This document shows, one piece after another, positions 14,959-39,527 of a stretch of 64,000 nucleotides of DNA. The translations under genes were made by a program, and so were the position numbers. Below the pieces are notes generated by a model that saw only the letters and a list, made by a program, of their open reading frames with translations, was not told where the DNA came from and ran no database searches. Within the stretch, counting starts at the first letter, position 1; each line of letters opens with the position of its first letter. Origin of the DNA: Phymorhynchus buccinoides (Eukaryota > Mollusca > Gastropoda > Neogastropoda > Raphitomidae); the NCBI GenBank assembly GCA_017654935.2, contig CM065690.1:34460837-34524836 (forward strand), written 5' to 3'.

Positions 14959-15345
14959 TTATAAATGTTCAAACAAATACTCATGATAACTTTTTTGGAA
15001 AGACGCCAAGGTGCTCTTGTTTTTTTTTATGTAATCGGGTATCTCATTCAATAATTTTCCAGCAGAGTATAATAGAGATGACATGAATAAATCTGTTCTT
15101 GGAAAGGGGAATACATATGAAACTTTTATTGCGAGCATTATTGATTTGAATTTTTCACGAAGATAATTATGGAGGTGCATCTTATACATAAAGACTGCTT
15201 TATTAAATTTACACCTTGAACTAAAAGGAAGAATATTAACAGTTCTGTAATCAGTGACTAGTAGAGACGATGTTTTGAGAAGTATACGTTTGATTGCTCG
15301 TCTGTATATACTTTATAATGGTTTTAAGCAGTTCTTACTAGCTAA
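14959..15345 (-). pseudogene. LINE C-terminal fragment, array unit 4
   Basis: Third copy of the same fragment. A one-base change in an A/T run alters the ending relative to unit 2. It is otherwise nearly identical, supporting recent tandem duplication. Confidence 0.65.
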
Positions 15346-15348
15346 ATC

Positions 15349-15437
<89 letters not shown>

Positions 15438-15440
15438 TGA

Positions 15441-15525
<85 letters not shown>

Positions 15526-15530
15526 GAGAG

Positions 15531-15571
<41 letters not shown>

Positions 15572-15724
15572 TCGAAGAGAAGAGAAGAGGGAAAAAAGAG
15601 AGAAAAGATGTGTTCAATATTGTCACAAACAAGCTTTTGTCACATGAAGACTAATTATCTGTTTTCAAATCAATTCTATAATGTTTGAATAACATTGCCA
15701 GTGTCCGCTCATAAGTCACAAGTG

Positions 15725-15770
15725 CGCGCAAGTGTGTGTGTGTGTGTGCGTGCGTGTGTGTGTGTGTGTG

Positions 15771-15842
<72 letters not shown>

Positions 15843-15850
15843 TTGTCTGT
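15725..15850. repeat. (TG)n with (TGTC)n microsatellite
   Basis: A TG-rich run with an embedded TGTC tetranucleotide block, at the junction between the tandem array and its inverted terminal segment. Confidence 0.85.
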
Positions 15851-15906
15851 GTAGTCCTATGTGTGTGTGTGCGTGCGAGTGGGGTACAGTTATGTGTGTG
15901 TATATG

Positions 15907-16192
15907 TGCGTGCCTGTTCCGCGCGCGTGTATGCGTAAATGTGTGTGTTCGTGCGTGTGTGTGTGTGAGATAGTGAGTAGGTAGGTAGATACTCACGTGC
16001 ATTGTCATTTTTTAATTTGTTTTGATGTATCTGTCAATATAAAGGTTTGCAGCATTTAACCGACGCTAATAGACATATCAATGCAAAATCACTTTTTAGA
16101 TGCTGTACCCTGTAATGATTGGGATCATTGTTTTAGGCTTTTAGTGCCCTTAATTGCGCACGTCTATTGATTACACACGGGAGAGAAAAAAA
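15907..16192. repeat. Inverted copy of the array's spacer segment
   Basis: Reverse complement of 11766-12050 (and of the matching part of unit 2), including CGCGCACGTCTATTGATTAC and TGCCTGTTCCGCGCGCGTG. The last array unit lacks this segment in direct orientation, so the array ends with its own spacer inverted. Confidence 0.85.
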
Positions 16193-16375
16193 GTGGAAAG
16201 GAAAAAAGAAATTCGTTTCTTTGTGTGCTTTTCACACCCGAGTCCTGTCAATATGCCCTAGATGTCTGAAATACGTTTACCGGGTAATTATTATTTGATG
16301 AGAAGTGGTGGAGGACACCACACGCTCGAAGTTGTGTCTGAGTATTATTAAGAATGGTTCATTGAGAGACTTAGT
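16193..16375. other. Unassigned intergenic sequence
   Basis: Nothing recognisable. Confidence 0.4.
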
Positions 16376-16568
16376 GCGATTTTTCTCACACCAGAGGGCA
16401 TGACGCTCGTGTGGGGCTAATCCTCTCTATATTATTAGTTGGGGATAAAGAAAGAGAGAGAGACAGTGAGTGGTCCTACCATCACTCTCTCTCTCACTAC
16501 GCCCAAGTAAGAAAATCGCGTGATAAGCCCCTAGTGCATTGACTGCCCTCTGGCGTGAAAAATATCGC
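16376..16568. mobile_element. Small inverted-repeat element (MITE), 193 bp
   Basis: Terminal inverted repeats of about 25 bp. The left begins GCGATTTTTCTCACACCAGA and the right, read in reverse, GCGATATTTTTCACGCCAGA, both going on to GGGCA, with about 21 of 25 positions matching. There is no coding capacity. No clear target duplication was seen, so the superfamily is not assigned. Confidence 0.65.
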
Positions 16569-16678
16569 CATAGGTTGACCATTGTGAAAGAATAAAACAC
16601 AGCGGTAGAAACATTGAAAACACAATAAAAACGGCGTACAGAGTAAAAATATCTTTCAAGAAATGAATACTTTAATGA

Positions 16679-17236
16679 CAAAACAAGCGCGAAATCGCAA
16701 TAGTTTGTGGCACGCGGTCTATTTTTACCACTCCAATCATGAGTTACCTCCTCTGGATTTTCAATAATTTTAATCTGTAAACCAGAATGTTATCTCTGCA
16801 CCATTTCATAACTTTTTATATCTTTTGGAAAACATTTAAAACTATGTATCCTACTTATACTCATCAAAAGAAGCACCGCATACTCGTCGTGTCTGTTGTA
16901 GTGTCTGTATTACATATTTTATTATTTTGTACGCTTTTAAAATACATAATTTTAAAGAGCGGCCAGAAGTGTAGCCTCGATTTGAAGTGCACAAATTCTG
17001 ATCGCTTCTCGGCCTTTTGGCTAAGACAGTGATTCAGGAACATAAATTTTTGTTTATATCCTGGTTGGTTTGTTCAGCCCGTCGTACATGGCGAAAGCCG
17101 ATACGCGACGTTAAACTGAACTTCCATCCATTTGAAGTGCGACAATTTTGTCAAAATGTGCGACAATTTTGGACCGACAGACCGACCGACCGACAAAGTG
17201 AGTTATAGGTTTGTGGCTTGAGCCACAAACAAAAAC
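16679..17236 (-). mobile_element. Dispersed repeat family R1, copy with a nested insertion
   Basis: Reverse-orientation counterpart of 41275-41700. It starts with ACAAGCGCGAAATCGCAATA and ends with the TTTGTGGCTTGAGCCACAAA near-palindrome. It is interrupted at 17001-17129 by a U2-headed insertion flanked by duplicated element sequence. Confidence 0.8.
17001..17129 (+). ncRNA. U2 snRNA 5'-end retrosequence (pseudogene or SINE head)
   Basis: Positions 17001-17026 match the highly conserved 5' end of U2 snRNA, starting at its first base (ATCGCTTCTCGGCCTTTTGG, then CTAAGA). The homology then stops and the remaining ~100 bp are not U2. The insert splits an R1 element. ATTTGAAGTGC and a diverged ACAATTTTG follow-on occur on both sides (16980-17000 and 17130-17150), as expected of a target-site duplication. 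It cannot be a working U2 gene because the branch-site pairing region and Sm site are absent. Confidence 0.8.
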
Positions 17237-17334
17237 ACCCAAAAAACACACCAATTAACAGAGCAAGATATTTTGAGGGGCCTGGCCGGCCCTCTTTATC
17301 AATCCATGGACTGACGCTCCATGGATTGAATACT

Positions 17335-17475
17335 TCTAATGTAAATATAGCAAATATATTAATATGAATTGTCTTTCTATAAATCGCCGTGTAACAAATA
17401 CAGGCAACAATAAAATAAAAAAACCACCAAAAAAAATAAATGGAAATAGACTTTGTTTTCCTATTTTCAATGTTG
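17335..17475. repeat. Inverted copy of the repeat at the gap edge
   Basis: Reverse complement of 3367-3500 with small changes. The forward copy is truncated by the assembly gap. Confidence 0.7.
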
Positions 17476-17599
17476 ACACTTCTTGAAAAGCCTACTCTAC
17501 CCTACTAGCACAAGCGCTATTGACATTATCTTTATAACATTATTTTTTGTTATGTGAAAATCAGGCTAGTGCAATATTCTTTCCTTCTTGTCTTAATTG

Positions 17600-17724
17600 A
17601 ATGTGTGTGTGTGTGTGTTCGTGCGTGCGTGTGTGAGTGCGTGTGTGTGCGTGCGTGCGTGCGTGCGTGCGTGTGTGTGTGTGTATGTGTGTGATTGTGT
17701 GTGTATGTGTGAGTGCGTGCGCGC

Positions 17725-17784
<60 letters not shown>

Positions 17785-17962
17785 TTGATTGGGTGTGTGT
17801 GTGTGTGCGTGCGTGCGTGTGTGTGTGTGTGTGCGTGCGATTGTGTGTGTATGTGTGTGTGTGTGCGTGCGTGTGTGTGTGTGTGTGTGATTGTGTGTGT
17901 GTGTGTGTGTGTGCGTGCGTGCGTGCGTGTGTGTGTGTGTGTATGTGTGTGTGTGTGTGTGT
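17600..17962. repeat. (TG)n microsatellite with GTGCG and GATT variants
   Basis: About 360 bp of GT-rich simple sequence. Frames across it are VCVCVC translations and are not genes. Confidence 0.9.
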
Positions 17963-18199
17963 TAATTTACTTTGCTACTTCCACTCTTAAGATTTGTGTT
18001 TACTTTATAAATTGTTAAGAACACATTTATTTATTTTTTTAAAGTAAAATATGTATGTGATCAATCTATGGCTGGGTGGAATTTAAGTTTTCAACATAAC
18101 AAATTCTCATCAAAGACATGGACAGTTCTCAGTATATCCACATAATCACTGATCAATATTTTTTTTTAAATTTAGAAACGCAAGTGCTATGCAATAATG

Positions 18200-18450
18200 T
18201 TAACCCTTTCAACGCCAGCCATTTTTTTAGCATACAATTTCATTCAAGCTTACCTGGTGATAGAAAAGAAGTAATCTGCAATTAAATACTGCGCATTCCT
18301 TTATAGCATGTATATTTAGGCCAGTCCTTATCCCCCAACATTAAGAACAAAGAGGCCATTAGGTAACAGCACGTGATTAATTGCCGTTTTGTGACATGGG
18401 TGTTAAATCACTGTGGCGCAAAACGGCTACTGTGGCGAAGAAAGGGACAA
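18200..18450. mobile_element. Degenerate piggyBac-like MITE
   Basis: The left end TTAACCCTTTCAACGCCAGC matches the ends of the elements at 53492 and 56191. An internal GGTGTTAAATCACTGTGGCG phrase is shared too. The right end is degraded (TGTGGCGAAGAAAGGG near 18431). Confidence 0.5.
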
Positions 18451-19813
18451 CACTCAACAATACAGGACTGCTTGAAGTGCTTTCAACTATTTTCCGGAAC
18501 CTTCTGAAAGCTCATGGAAATATTCTGGAGCTGTCCAGAAAGTTCTGGAATTGTTGCACATTACGTTCACACATTGTTCTGATTGAGGTTTATGTTTTTG
18601 TTATACTTGTATCCTCCATGCCCCAAGAGGGGTCAAAGGATTAAACATTCTTGATTCTTGATTCTATCAGCTCTAAAAATGACTTATCTGCAGTATAGGT
18701 TTATATTATCTGGAACATTTAATGAAATCAGAGATCGAATACAGACTAGCAATGTGATTTCAAACTTGTATTATGGAAAGACCTTACCTTATCCATCGTC
18801 GCTCCAGGTGGAGCATAAGGCCGTGTACACACATAAGCAGATATTTCATGTGGAAACCCGTGTGCGATCCATAAATAAGAAACAAAGAAGGGAAAAGATT
18901 TGCGCATGTGTCCGAATGTCCCCTATTGGGGTCTGCAACGAACACCTTTTGCAAGAGTGAATGCCCTTGGAGGGTGGGGGAAGATGGTTCAGTACTGACC
19001 AGACAGGGAGATAACTCTCGCCAATAACCCCTATTTGATGCCACTAAATGGCTCCCTTTCGCAAGAGTGAATGCCCTTGTCAGTACTGACCAACAAGAGC
19101 AATTACTCTCACTGTCAAGGGCGTTAATAACCCTAGTTGCAAAGGCCTATATGCGTAAACTTGTATCCTTCTTTCATCCATTTATTTAGGGTTTTCCGTA
19201 CGGAACTTACGCGATGTGAACCCGGCCTAAGGCGCCAACAAAGGTCCTCCAGTAGTGACGGTCTTGAGCAAGCCAGCCGAACTCATTCCAGGTCTTTCCC
19301 ACTGCCCTCATCTCCCATTACGGAAAGAAGTGTAAATCAAACACCTGTCAGCTTGATTTTGATGTTGATGTTGATGATAACGATGATGATGAAGATATGT
19401 TGTTGTTGTTCCAATTTTGTGTGTTTTCAAGATTAAAAAAATCCATGACACATACAATAGAAAAGCACAACATAGGCACAGAAGACAAAAAGTTTGTCAA
19501 ACACAAAGTATGATACTATAAAACATAAATAAATGATCAATGAATTTAAAAAGTCGTTTACAGAAAAAAAAAGTTCTCGTGGCTCAACGAAAGAAATCCT
19601 AGGCTTAAGCCTATTGGTCGGGAATTTTTAAAAGGCAAGTAAATCGCCCCTTTCTTATAACCTGTTTCAGTTGTGTTTTCAGATATCACGAATTACATAA
19701 GAACCACGCAGCCGATTCCCAGACACATTCTCCTTGTCTAGAAAACAAAACTCAATCATAAAAAAGAGTGTTGTTTAGGCGCGTGTGTGTGTTTCTTTTC
19801 CTGTACTAAAACA
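18451..19813. other. Unassigned region upstream of the GPCR
   Basis: A likely LINE 3' tail lies at about 18590-18665 (AAGAGGGGTCAAAGGATTAA followed by repeated CTTGATT). A phrase around CCTTTTGCAAGAGTGAATGCCC is tandemly repeated near 18945 and 19058. No gene or clear promoter was recognised in the last few hundred bases before the GPCR start. Confidence 0.4.
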
Positions 19814-20971
19814 ATGTCAGCAGAAATTTTTACACCGCCTTTCAGTAAAAATGAAAGCGCGGATACTGCTCGCACTAATGCATCAGAATACAGACATAGC
19901 ACTTGGCCAGGAGGTGCCTCGTTGGGTGAAGGGTGCATACGGGCCGTGTTCAGCGACATGGAGTTCGTGCCCTGGGACAACCCGGACAACATCGTCAGTG
20001 CTGAGGTGGAGGCCATCGTTCGTCTGGTGCAGTACCACCTCTTCGTCCCGCTCTTTCTGATTGGCTGTCCAGCCAACGTCATCAACATGGCCGTCTTTTA
20101 CAAACAGGGTTTGAAAGATCGCGTGAACTTGTGCCTCTTCGTCCTGTCTCTCAGCGACGGGATGTACTTGATGGTGTTCATGTTCCCTATCGTAGAACAG
20201 CTGTACCTGCATTACACCACGCAAGAAAGTTACGGTCCCATCATTATTTACATGAACAATTACAACCTGAACGTTCTCGTGGCGTTTGGGTTTGTTTCTC
20301 CTGTTCTATCCGCCATCATCGCCACGGAGCGATGCCTGTGTGTGTTCAACCCGCTCAAGTTTCAACGCCTGCTGCGAACACGAACCATGGCTGTCATCAT
20401 CCTCAGCGTCTACGTCGTCATCTTCCCTCTCTTCTTCATCGTGGCGTTCCGATACACCATCAAATGCATCTACGATCCTACGTCCGGAGTGGTGGAGACC
20501 AATTACGTGGAAGGGGAAGTCTACCGAGCCCATAAAGACTTTATCGATCAGTTAGAAAGCGCGGTGTTCGGCGCCGCTCTCCCAGGCTTTGTTCTACCCG
20601 TGGTGACGACGACCACCATTCTGACGATCGTAAAGCTTCGTCAGATCGTCACGTGGAGATCGGACTCTTCCACCGTGACGGTGTCTGCCCGTGAAGTGGC
20701 CTTGACCAGGATGCTGGTGGGGAACTCCATCCTGTTCATCGTCTGCTTCTCCCCTGACGCCATTCAACATTTCGTCAGGTTCTTCGTGCCCGAAATGAAG
20801 TCCGGGGGCCGCTACCACAACTTCTACCTCTCTGCGCTGTGGATCGGTGACATTTTCACCTTCTTCAACGCCACCCTCAACATCTTCGTCTACTACACCA
20901 TGGGATCACGCTACAGGCAGACGTTCTGGGCACTGTTCGGCAAAAATGTTCAAGAGGGAAAAACGGGTTAG
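19814..20971 (+). CDS. Rhodopsin-class G-protein-coupled receptor, intronless, chemosensory-receptor-like
   Basis: Encodes 385 residues from ATG 19814; the frame stays open upstream to 19787 but without an earlier ATG. The N-terminus is extracellular, with possible glycosylation sites NES and NAS. Seven hydrophobic segments follow: TM1 with GCPANVINM, TM2 with LSLSDGMYL, TM3 ending ATERCLCVFNP (ERC in place of DRY), TM4, TM5 with GFVLPVV, TM6 with FIVCFSPDAIQ and TM7 with NATLNIFVYY (NIFVY in place of NPxxY), then GSRYRQTFW. The usual cysteine at the start of TM3 is not visible. It is expected in the plasma membrane, coupling to a G protein. The ligand is unknown. Single-exon receptors ending in YYTMGSRYR are typical of gastropod chemoreceptor expansions and some neuropeptide receptors. 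The family is sure; the chemosensory role is inferred. Confidence 0.9.
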   Translation: MSAEIFTPPFSKNESADTARTNASEYRHSTWPGGASLGEGCIRAVFSDMEFVPWDNPDNIVSAEVEAIVRLVQYHLFVPLFLIGCPANVINMAVFYKQGLKDRVNLCLFVLSLSDGMYLMVFMFPIVEQLYLHYTTQESYGPIIIYMNNYNLNVLVAFGFVSPVLSAIIATERCLCVFNPLKFQRLLRTRTMAVIILSVYVVIFPLFFIVAFRYTIKCIYDPTSGVVETNYVEGEVYRAHKDFIDQLESAVFGAALPGFVLPVVTTTTILTIVKLRQIVTWRSDSSTVTVSAREVALTRMLVGNSILFIVCFSPDAIQHFVRFFVPEMKSGGRYHNFYLSALWIGDIFTFFNATLNIFVYYTMGSRYRQTFWALFGKNVQEGKTG

Positions 20972-20993
20972 ACGCACAGCATAATTATATTAT

Positions 20994-21475
20994 GGGCACT
21001 GTTCGGTAGAAACGTTCAAACTGGAAAAAAAGTAAGACATTGTGGGCACTGTTCGGTATGAATATTAATTTTTTTTTAGAAAAACGGTTTAGATGAAAAC
21101 AATAAACTGCTATAACACATATCAAACAATTATTTGGGCACTCTTTGGTAGAAAAGTTCCAACTGAAAAAGTAAAACATTTTAGACACACGAGAGATAAT
21201 CTGGGCACTGTTAGGTAGAAATATTCAAGCCGGGAAACACGTTTAGACACAAGAAAGTTAGCTATGGCATAAAAAACATGTCAGAGACTCGATGCAAAAA
21301 CTCGATACTTTATACATATCAAACAATTATTTGGGCACTCTTTGGTAAAAAAAAAAGAAAAAAGAAAGTTCCAACTGAAAAAGTAAAATATATTAAACAC
21401 ACGAGAGATAATCTGGGCACTGTAAGGTAGACATATTCAAGCCGGGAAACACGTTTTGACACAAGAAAGGTAGCT
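20994..21475. repeat. Degenerate repeats of the GPCR's last coding bases
   Basis: The stretch encoding the receptor's last residues (GGGCACTGTTCGG at 20928 plus what follows) recurs downstream at 20994, 21044, 21136, 21203, 21333 and 21414, with a GTAGAAA-ttcaa-CTGGAAAAA continuation in most. A longer duplication also relates 21115-21250 to 21313-21470. All copies lie after the stop codon and do not code. Confidence 0.8.
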
Positions 21476-21547
21476 ATATGTCAAAGACTCGATGCAAAGA
21501 CTCGATGCAAAAACTCAATACTTTTCGAAAAGTATTGATGCAAAACT

Positions 21548-22325
<778 letters not shown>

Positions 22326-22630
22326 AAAAACTACGCTCATTTCCAAATGGAACAATCCGTTTAAGAAAGGATCGATCCTTTACGCGAAGGGATCGCTACC
22401 TTGTGAAAAGGATCGCGCACAAAAAGTGGCGATTCTTACCGTAATTTACGAAAACTATGGATCCTTTTGGAGTGAATGTATCCATATTTTGAATCGAAAC
22501 GCGCACGAACTCTACAAAACGAGTCACATAAAAAAACATAATGCTCGGAAATGAAACGAAACGGAACATGAAACGATGTCAAATGTTTCAACATGACTTG
22601 ACATGAAATACTTCTCGATTATGTCTAAAG
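22326..22630. other. Unassigned intergenic sequence
   Basis: Contains short repeats of GGATCGATCC and AAACGAAACGGAAC type. No gene is seen. Confidence 0.4.
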
Positions 22631-22791
22631 GTCTGTGTACACATTAACATTATTCACCAGATATTTCTATGTTCCCATGGCAACGCAGTGATAGCCCACT
22701 CTAAATATGACTTACAGCTCATTGTGTTGCCATGGGGAAATAGAAATGTCTTGTGAATAGTGCTAACGCGTACATGCACAGATCTTAACGC
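22631..22791. mobile_element. Small foldback MITE
   Basis: Arms of roughly 60 bp: the left runs through TTCACCAGATATTTCTATGT and CCCATGGCAAC, the right (in reverse) through TTCACAAGACATTTCTATTT and CCCATGGCAAC. The outer CTGTGTACA / CTGTGCATG blocks also pair loosely. No coding capacity. Confidence 0.6.
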
Positions 22792-23283
22792 TCTTCTTGT
22801 CGCTTCTTCCACCATTCTGCCGGTTGATTTGCTTCCCACCATCTATAGACCGGAAGCCACCCTGAACCCCTCTCAAAAATTATCTACGGCCTTAGAGAAT
22901 TTTTGCCCCCTGCTGATTTTACCAAAAGCAGGACGTTTTCCTTCGATCATCCTCCGGGTGTGGATGTGGCAAGGGCACAAACTTACGGTACTCCGAAACG
23001 ATGCGCGTCAAGAAATCCATGACACAAAACTTATTTTTGCACCCGAAAACTGATACCAAAACTAATTGTTTCATAATCTTATGCTATCCCATGGGGGTGT
23101 CAGTGGGTCTTTCGCACAATAGTTCCCCACCTTCTGGTAGTTCTGTGCTTGTTACCTGTACTTTAGATAATCTGTCGGTCTCTTTGACTCAGTCTTTATC
23201 CTTTGCTTACTATTATTTACTATGTTTCTGCCTTACTGGTCCATTCTCTTCTTTCTTTTTTTTTTTTTTAGAAACTTCTAGAA
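22792..23283. other. Unassigned intergenic sequence with a dispersed repeat
   Basis: The part around AGTTCCCCACCTTCTGGTAG to CTCTTTGACTCAGTCTTT (23122-23205) matches 58197-58280 in an intron of gene B. No gene is supported. Confidence 0.5.
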
Positions 23284-23923
<640 letters not shown>

Positions 23924-23925
<2 letters not shown>

Positions 23926-24640
23926 AATTTAAAGTAAATCCATATGGCTTGTCATGTATTGTTTTCTTTTTCTACACAAGAAAAAGTCACCTGCTTCAGT
24001 TCTCCTTGTTTATCATCTTTCGTTTCTAACGAAATAATCCCATCTTTCACTTTCCGACAAAAGGCCACCGTTTCTATACTTTTAAGCACCACCATGACAT
24101 TACTATGGTCATTTACCTCGACATGAAAAATTGAAATGTTTTGTACGCAAGATAAATGATGAAATAATGAGTTGTCTTTAGATTTATCATGTTCTGCATC
24201 TTAACAGATTTTCTTTTTAAGACATTTAAATTGACTTGAGTTAGCCAACAGCTGTCTGCAAGGAAAATGACATCATCAGAGAGAGAGAAGGAAGGAGAGG
24301 GCGCAAAATGCAAACTTGAATGCATGAAAGGCTTTTGATTAATTATCTGCAACTCATTGTGGTAGGCCTATTCGGAAGAACAAAGAAGACGAGAAACACA
24401 AAGATACTGATTCTTAATTATATCTTGACGTTTTTGTCAGATCTGACTATTTATCACACAAGTGGCGCTTCTAAACTTATACAAGCACTATATCCAACAA
24501 TATAATCTGTAACGAGTAATAAAAAGAAGAAGCTTTTTTCTTTTTATAATCCTTACCCATTATTTCTTATTTTCCATGGCTGCAAAGTTAAACAAAGTCA
24601 AAAGGAGGCGCTTACGACAGGAAAATCTAAAGGTTAACAA
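23924..24640. other. Unassigned intergenic sequence
   Basis: No recognisable gene. Short frames lack any motif. Confidence 0.4.
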
Positions 24641-25700
24641 GAGGCAAAGCCTTCAAGGCTCACTCGAACAGGCGCATGTGGGACATTAATAGATATAACG
24701 AGTGGATCGCCGAGCGGCAGATAAGTTCCCGAGCGGGCGCACTTGGGCACATAACAGCAGCATGACGCATCTGCGCTCCAGTGACAAGAAACTGGGCAAT
24801 TGCCCAAAAGAAACACTTAATAAATAACAAGGGCATCGCCGAGCGGCAGATATGTCCTTTGCCCGTTACGCTCTGTACCTGCCCCGCCCTGTACCTCCCC
24901 TCCCCTCACATCTTAGCCCCTGTCCTCCTTGCGTCCTTTGACTGGAGACACATCCTTTACCGGGGTGCACACCCTTAACACGGAGACATGTCTACCTCTC
25001 CGTTACACTTACACTCCATGTGGCATAATCCCCCTCACATCTTAGACCTCGTCCTCCTTGCTTCCTTTGGGTGATACACCTACACACCCTTGACTGGAAT
25101 ACACATCCTTTACCAGGAGGCACACCCTTAAGCGGTGGGGTGTACACCCTTAGCACTGAGATATGTCTGCCACTCGGTAACATGTAAACCCTACATGGCA
25201 CATTTTGTGCTACGATGTTTTTATTCTTGGTATTACACTCTGTCCTTCACTGGGATAAACATCCTTAAAGACCCACCACGTCACGTGTCAAAGTCACGGT
25301 TTTCACGTGTTTTCCCTCTTATGGCTGGCAAGAAATCTTAAGAAATGTTCCTAGCATAAGAGGGAATGTGACACGTGTACACCCTTAACTCGGAGACATG
25401 TCTGCCACTCGGCGACATTTAAATCCTATGTGGCATAATTTGTACTGCAATGTCTTTCACTCTTATTTTTACACCCACACACAAAATTTGGAGTGATTCC
25501 ATGCAGTGTGTCACGAGATATAAGAGGGTGAAGAAAAACGGAACCATGTCTGCCGCTCGGCGATATTTTATTCCCGAGGCATAATGTATCAATGTGTTGT
25601 ACTCTTCGTCTCACACCTTCACACAACATTTGAAGTGATTCTATCTTCTAGTTCACAAGATACAGCTCAGACAAGAAATATATAGCGCAAAGAAGGAACT
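24641..25700. repeat. Irregular repeats with GCCGAGCGGCAGATA and CACCCTTA phrases
   Basis: ATCGCCGAGCGGCAGATA occurs at about 24707 and 24835. The block ACACCCTTA...CGGAGACATGTCT...ATGTGGCATAAT recurs irregularly between 24960 and 25440. Related TGCCGCTCGGAGACA sequence appears again at 32547, just upstream of gene A exon 2. No gene is seen. Confidence 0.55.
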
Positions 25701-25862
25701 GTCGCTTTTCAAGGTAAAACTTCAAGGTCAAGTCAATCAGTTAATCAATCAATTACTCAATCAATCAAATGAATAGAGATTGACTGACTGAATGAATGAA
25801 TAGATGTAATACTCTCTAAACCCACTGCACAACAAAAATATAATGTGCACTCATTCCTAATT

Positions 25863-26136
25863 TTAACAAGAAGAGGTCGAAGAAACTAAACGCACAACAG
25901 GAACATGGAAGGAAGCTGTCATGTCAATTTGTCACAAAACACACGCACCACACGCACTGTGGGACTGACACACATAAAAGCGCTACAGTTCCTGGGCGGG
26001 TTCATTTTGTTCAGCAGACGACAAGTCCGCTGTCGCATGAAAATAGGTAGCTCCTCCGCTAGGGTGCAGACGGCATTTTCGAAACGATAGCAGATTTCCC
26101 TTTTTCTTTTCCATTGATTTTTGTAGAAGAGTAAAT
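25863..26136 (+). promoter_or_regulatory. Gene A promoter and 5' UTR
   Basis: Aligns closely with the region upstream of gene B (47161-47423). Shared blocks in the same order are AACAAGAAGAGGTCGAAGAA, TTTGTCACAAAACACACGCA, CACTGTGGGAC, a TATA-like CATAAAA (25973-25979), CTACAGTTCCTGG, a GGTTCA block and CAGCAGACGACA. A start near the GGTTCA block, about 25 bp after the TATA-like box, would give a 5' UTR of roughly 130 nt. Inferred from conservation and spacing only. Confidence 0.7.
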
Positions 26137-39497
<13,361 letters not shown>

Positions 39498-39527
39498 CCC
39501 ATGGAATAAACCGCTCATATTAAAAAT

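Noticed and set aside
16376..16568. CTCF sites in the CACACCAGAGGGCA ends
   Set aside because: Weak resemblance to the core motif only; the arms are better explained as transposon ends.
17001..17129. Functional U2 snRNA gene
   Set aside because: Only the first 26 bases match; the Sm site and later stems are absent.
20131..20535. Frames overlapping the GPCR on both strands
   Set aside because: Shadows of the receptor frame; no membrane pattern or motif of their own.
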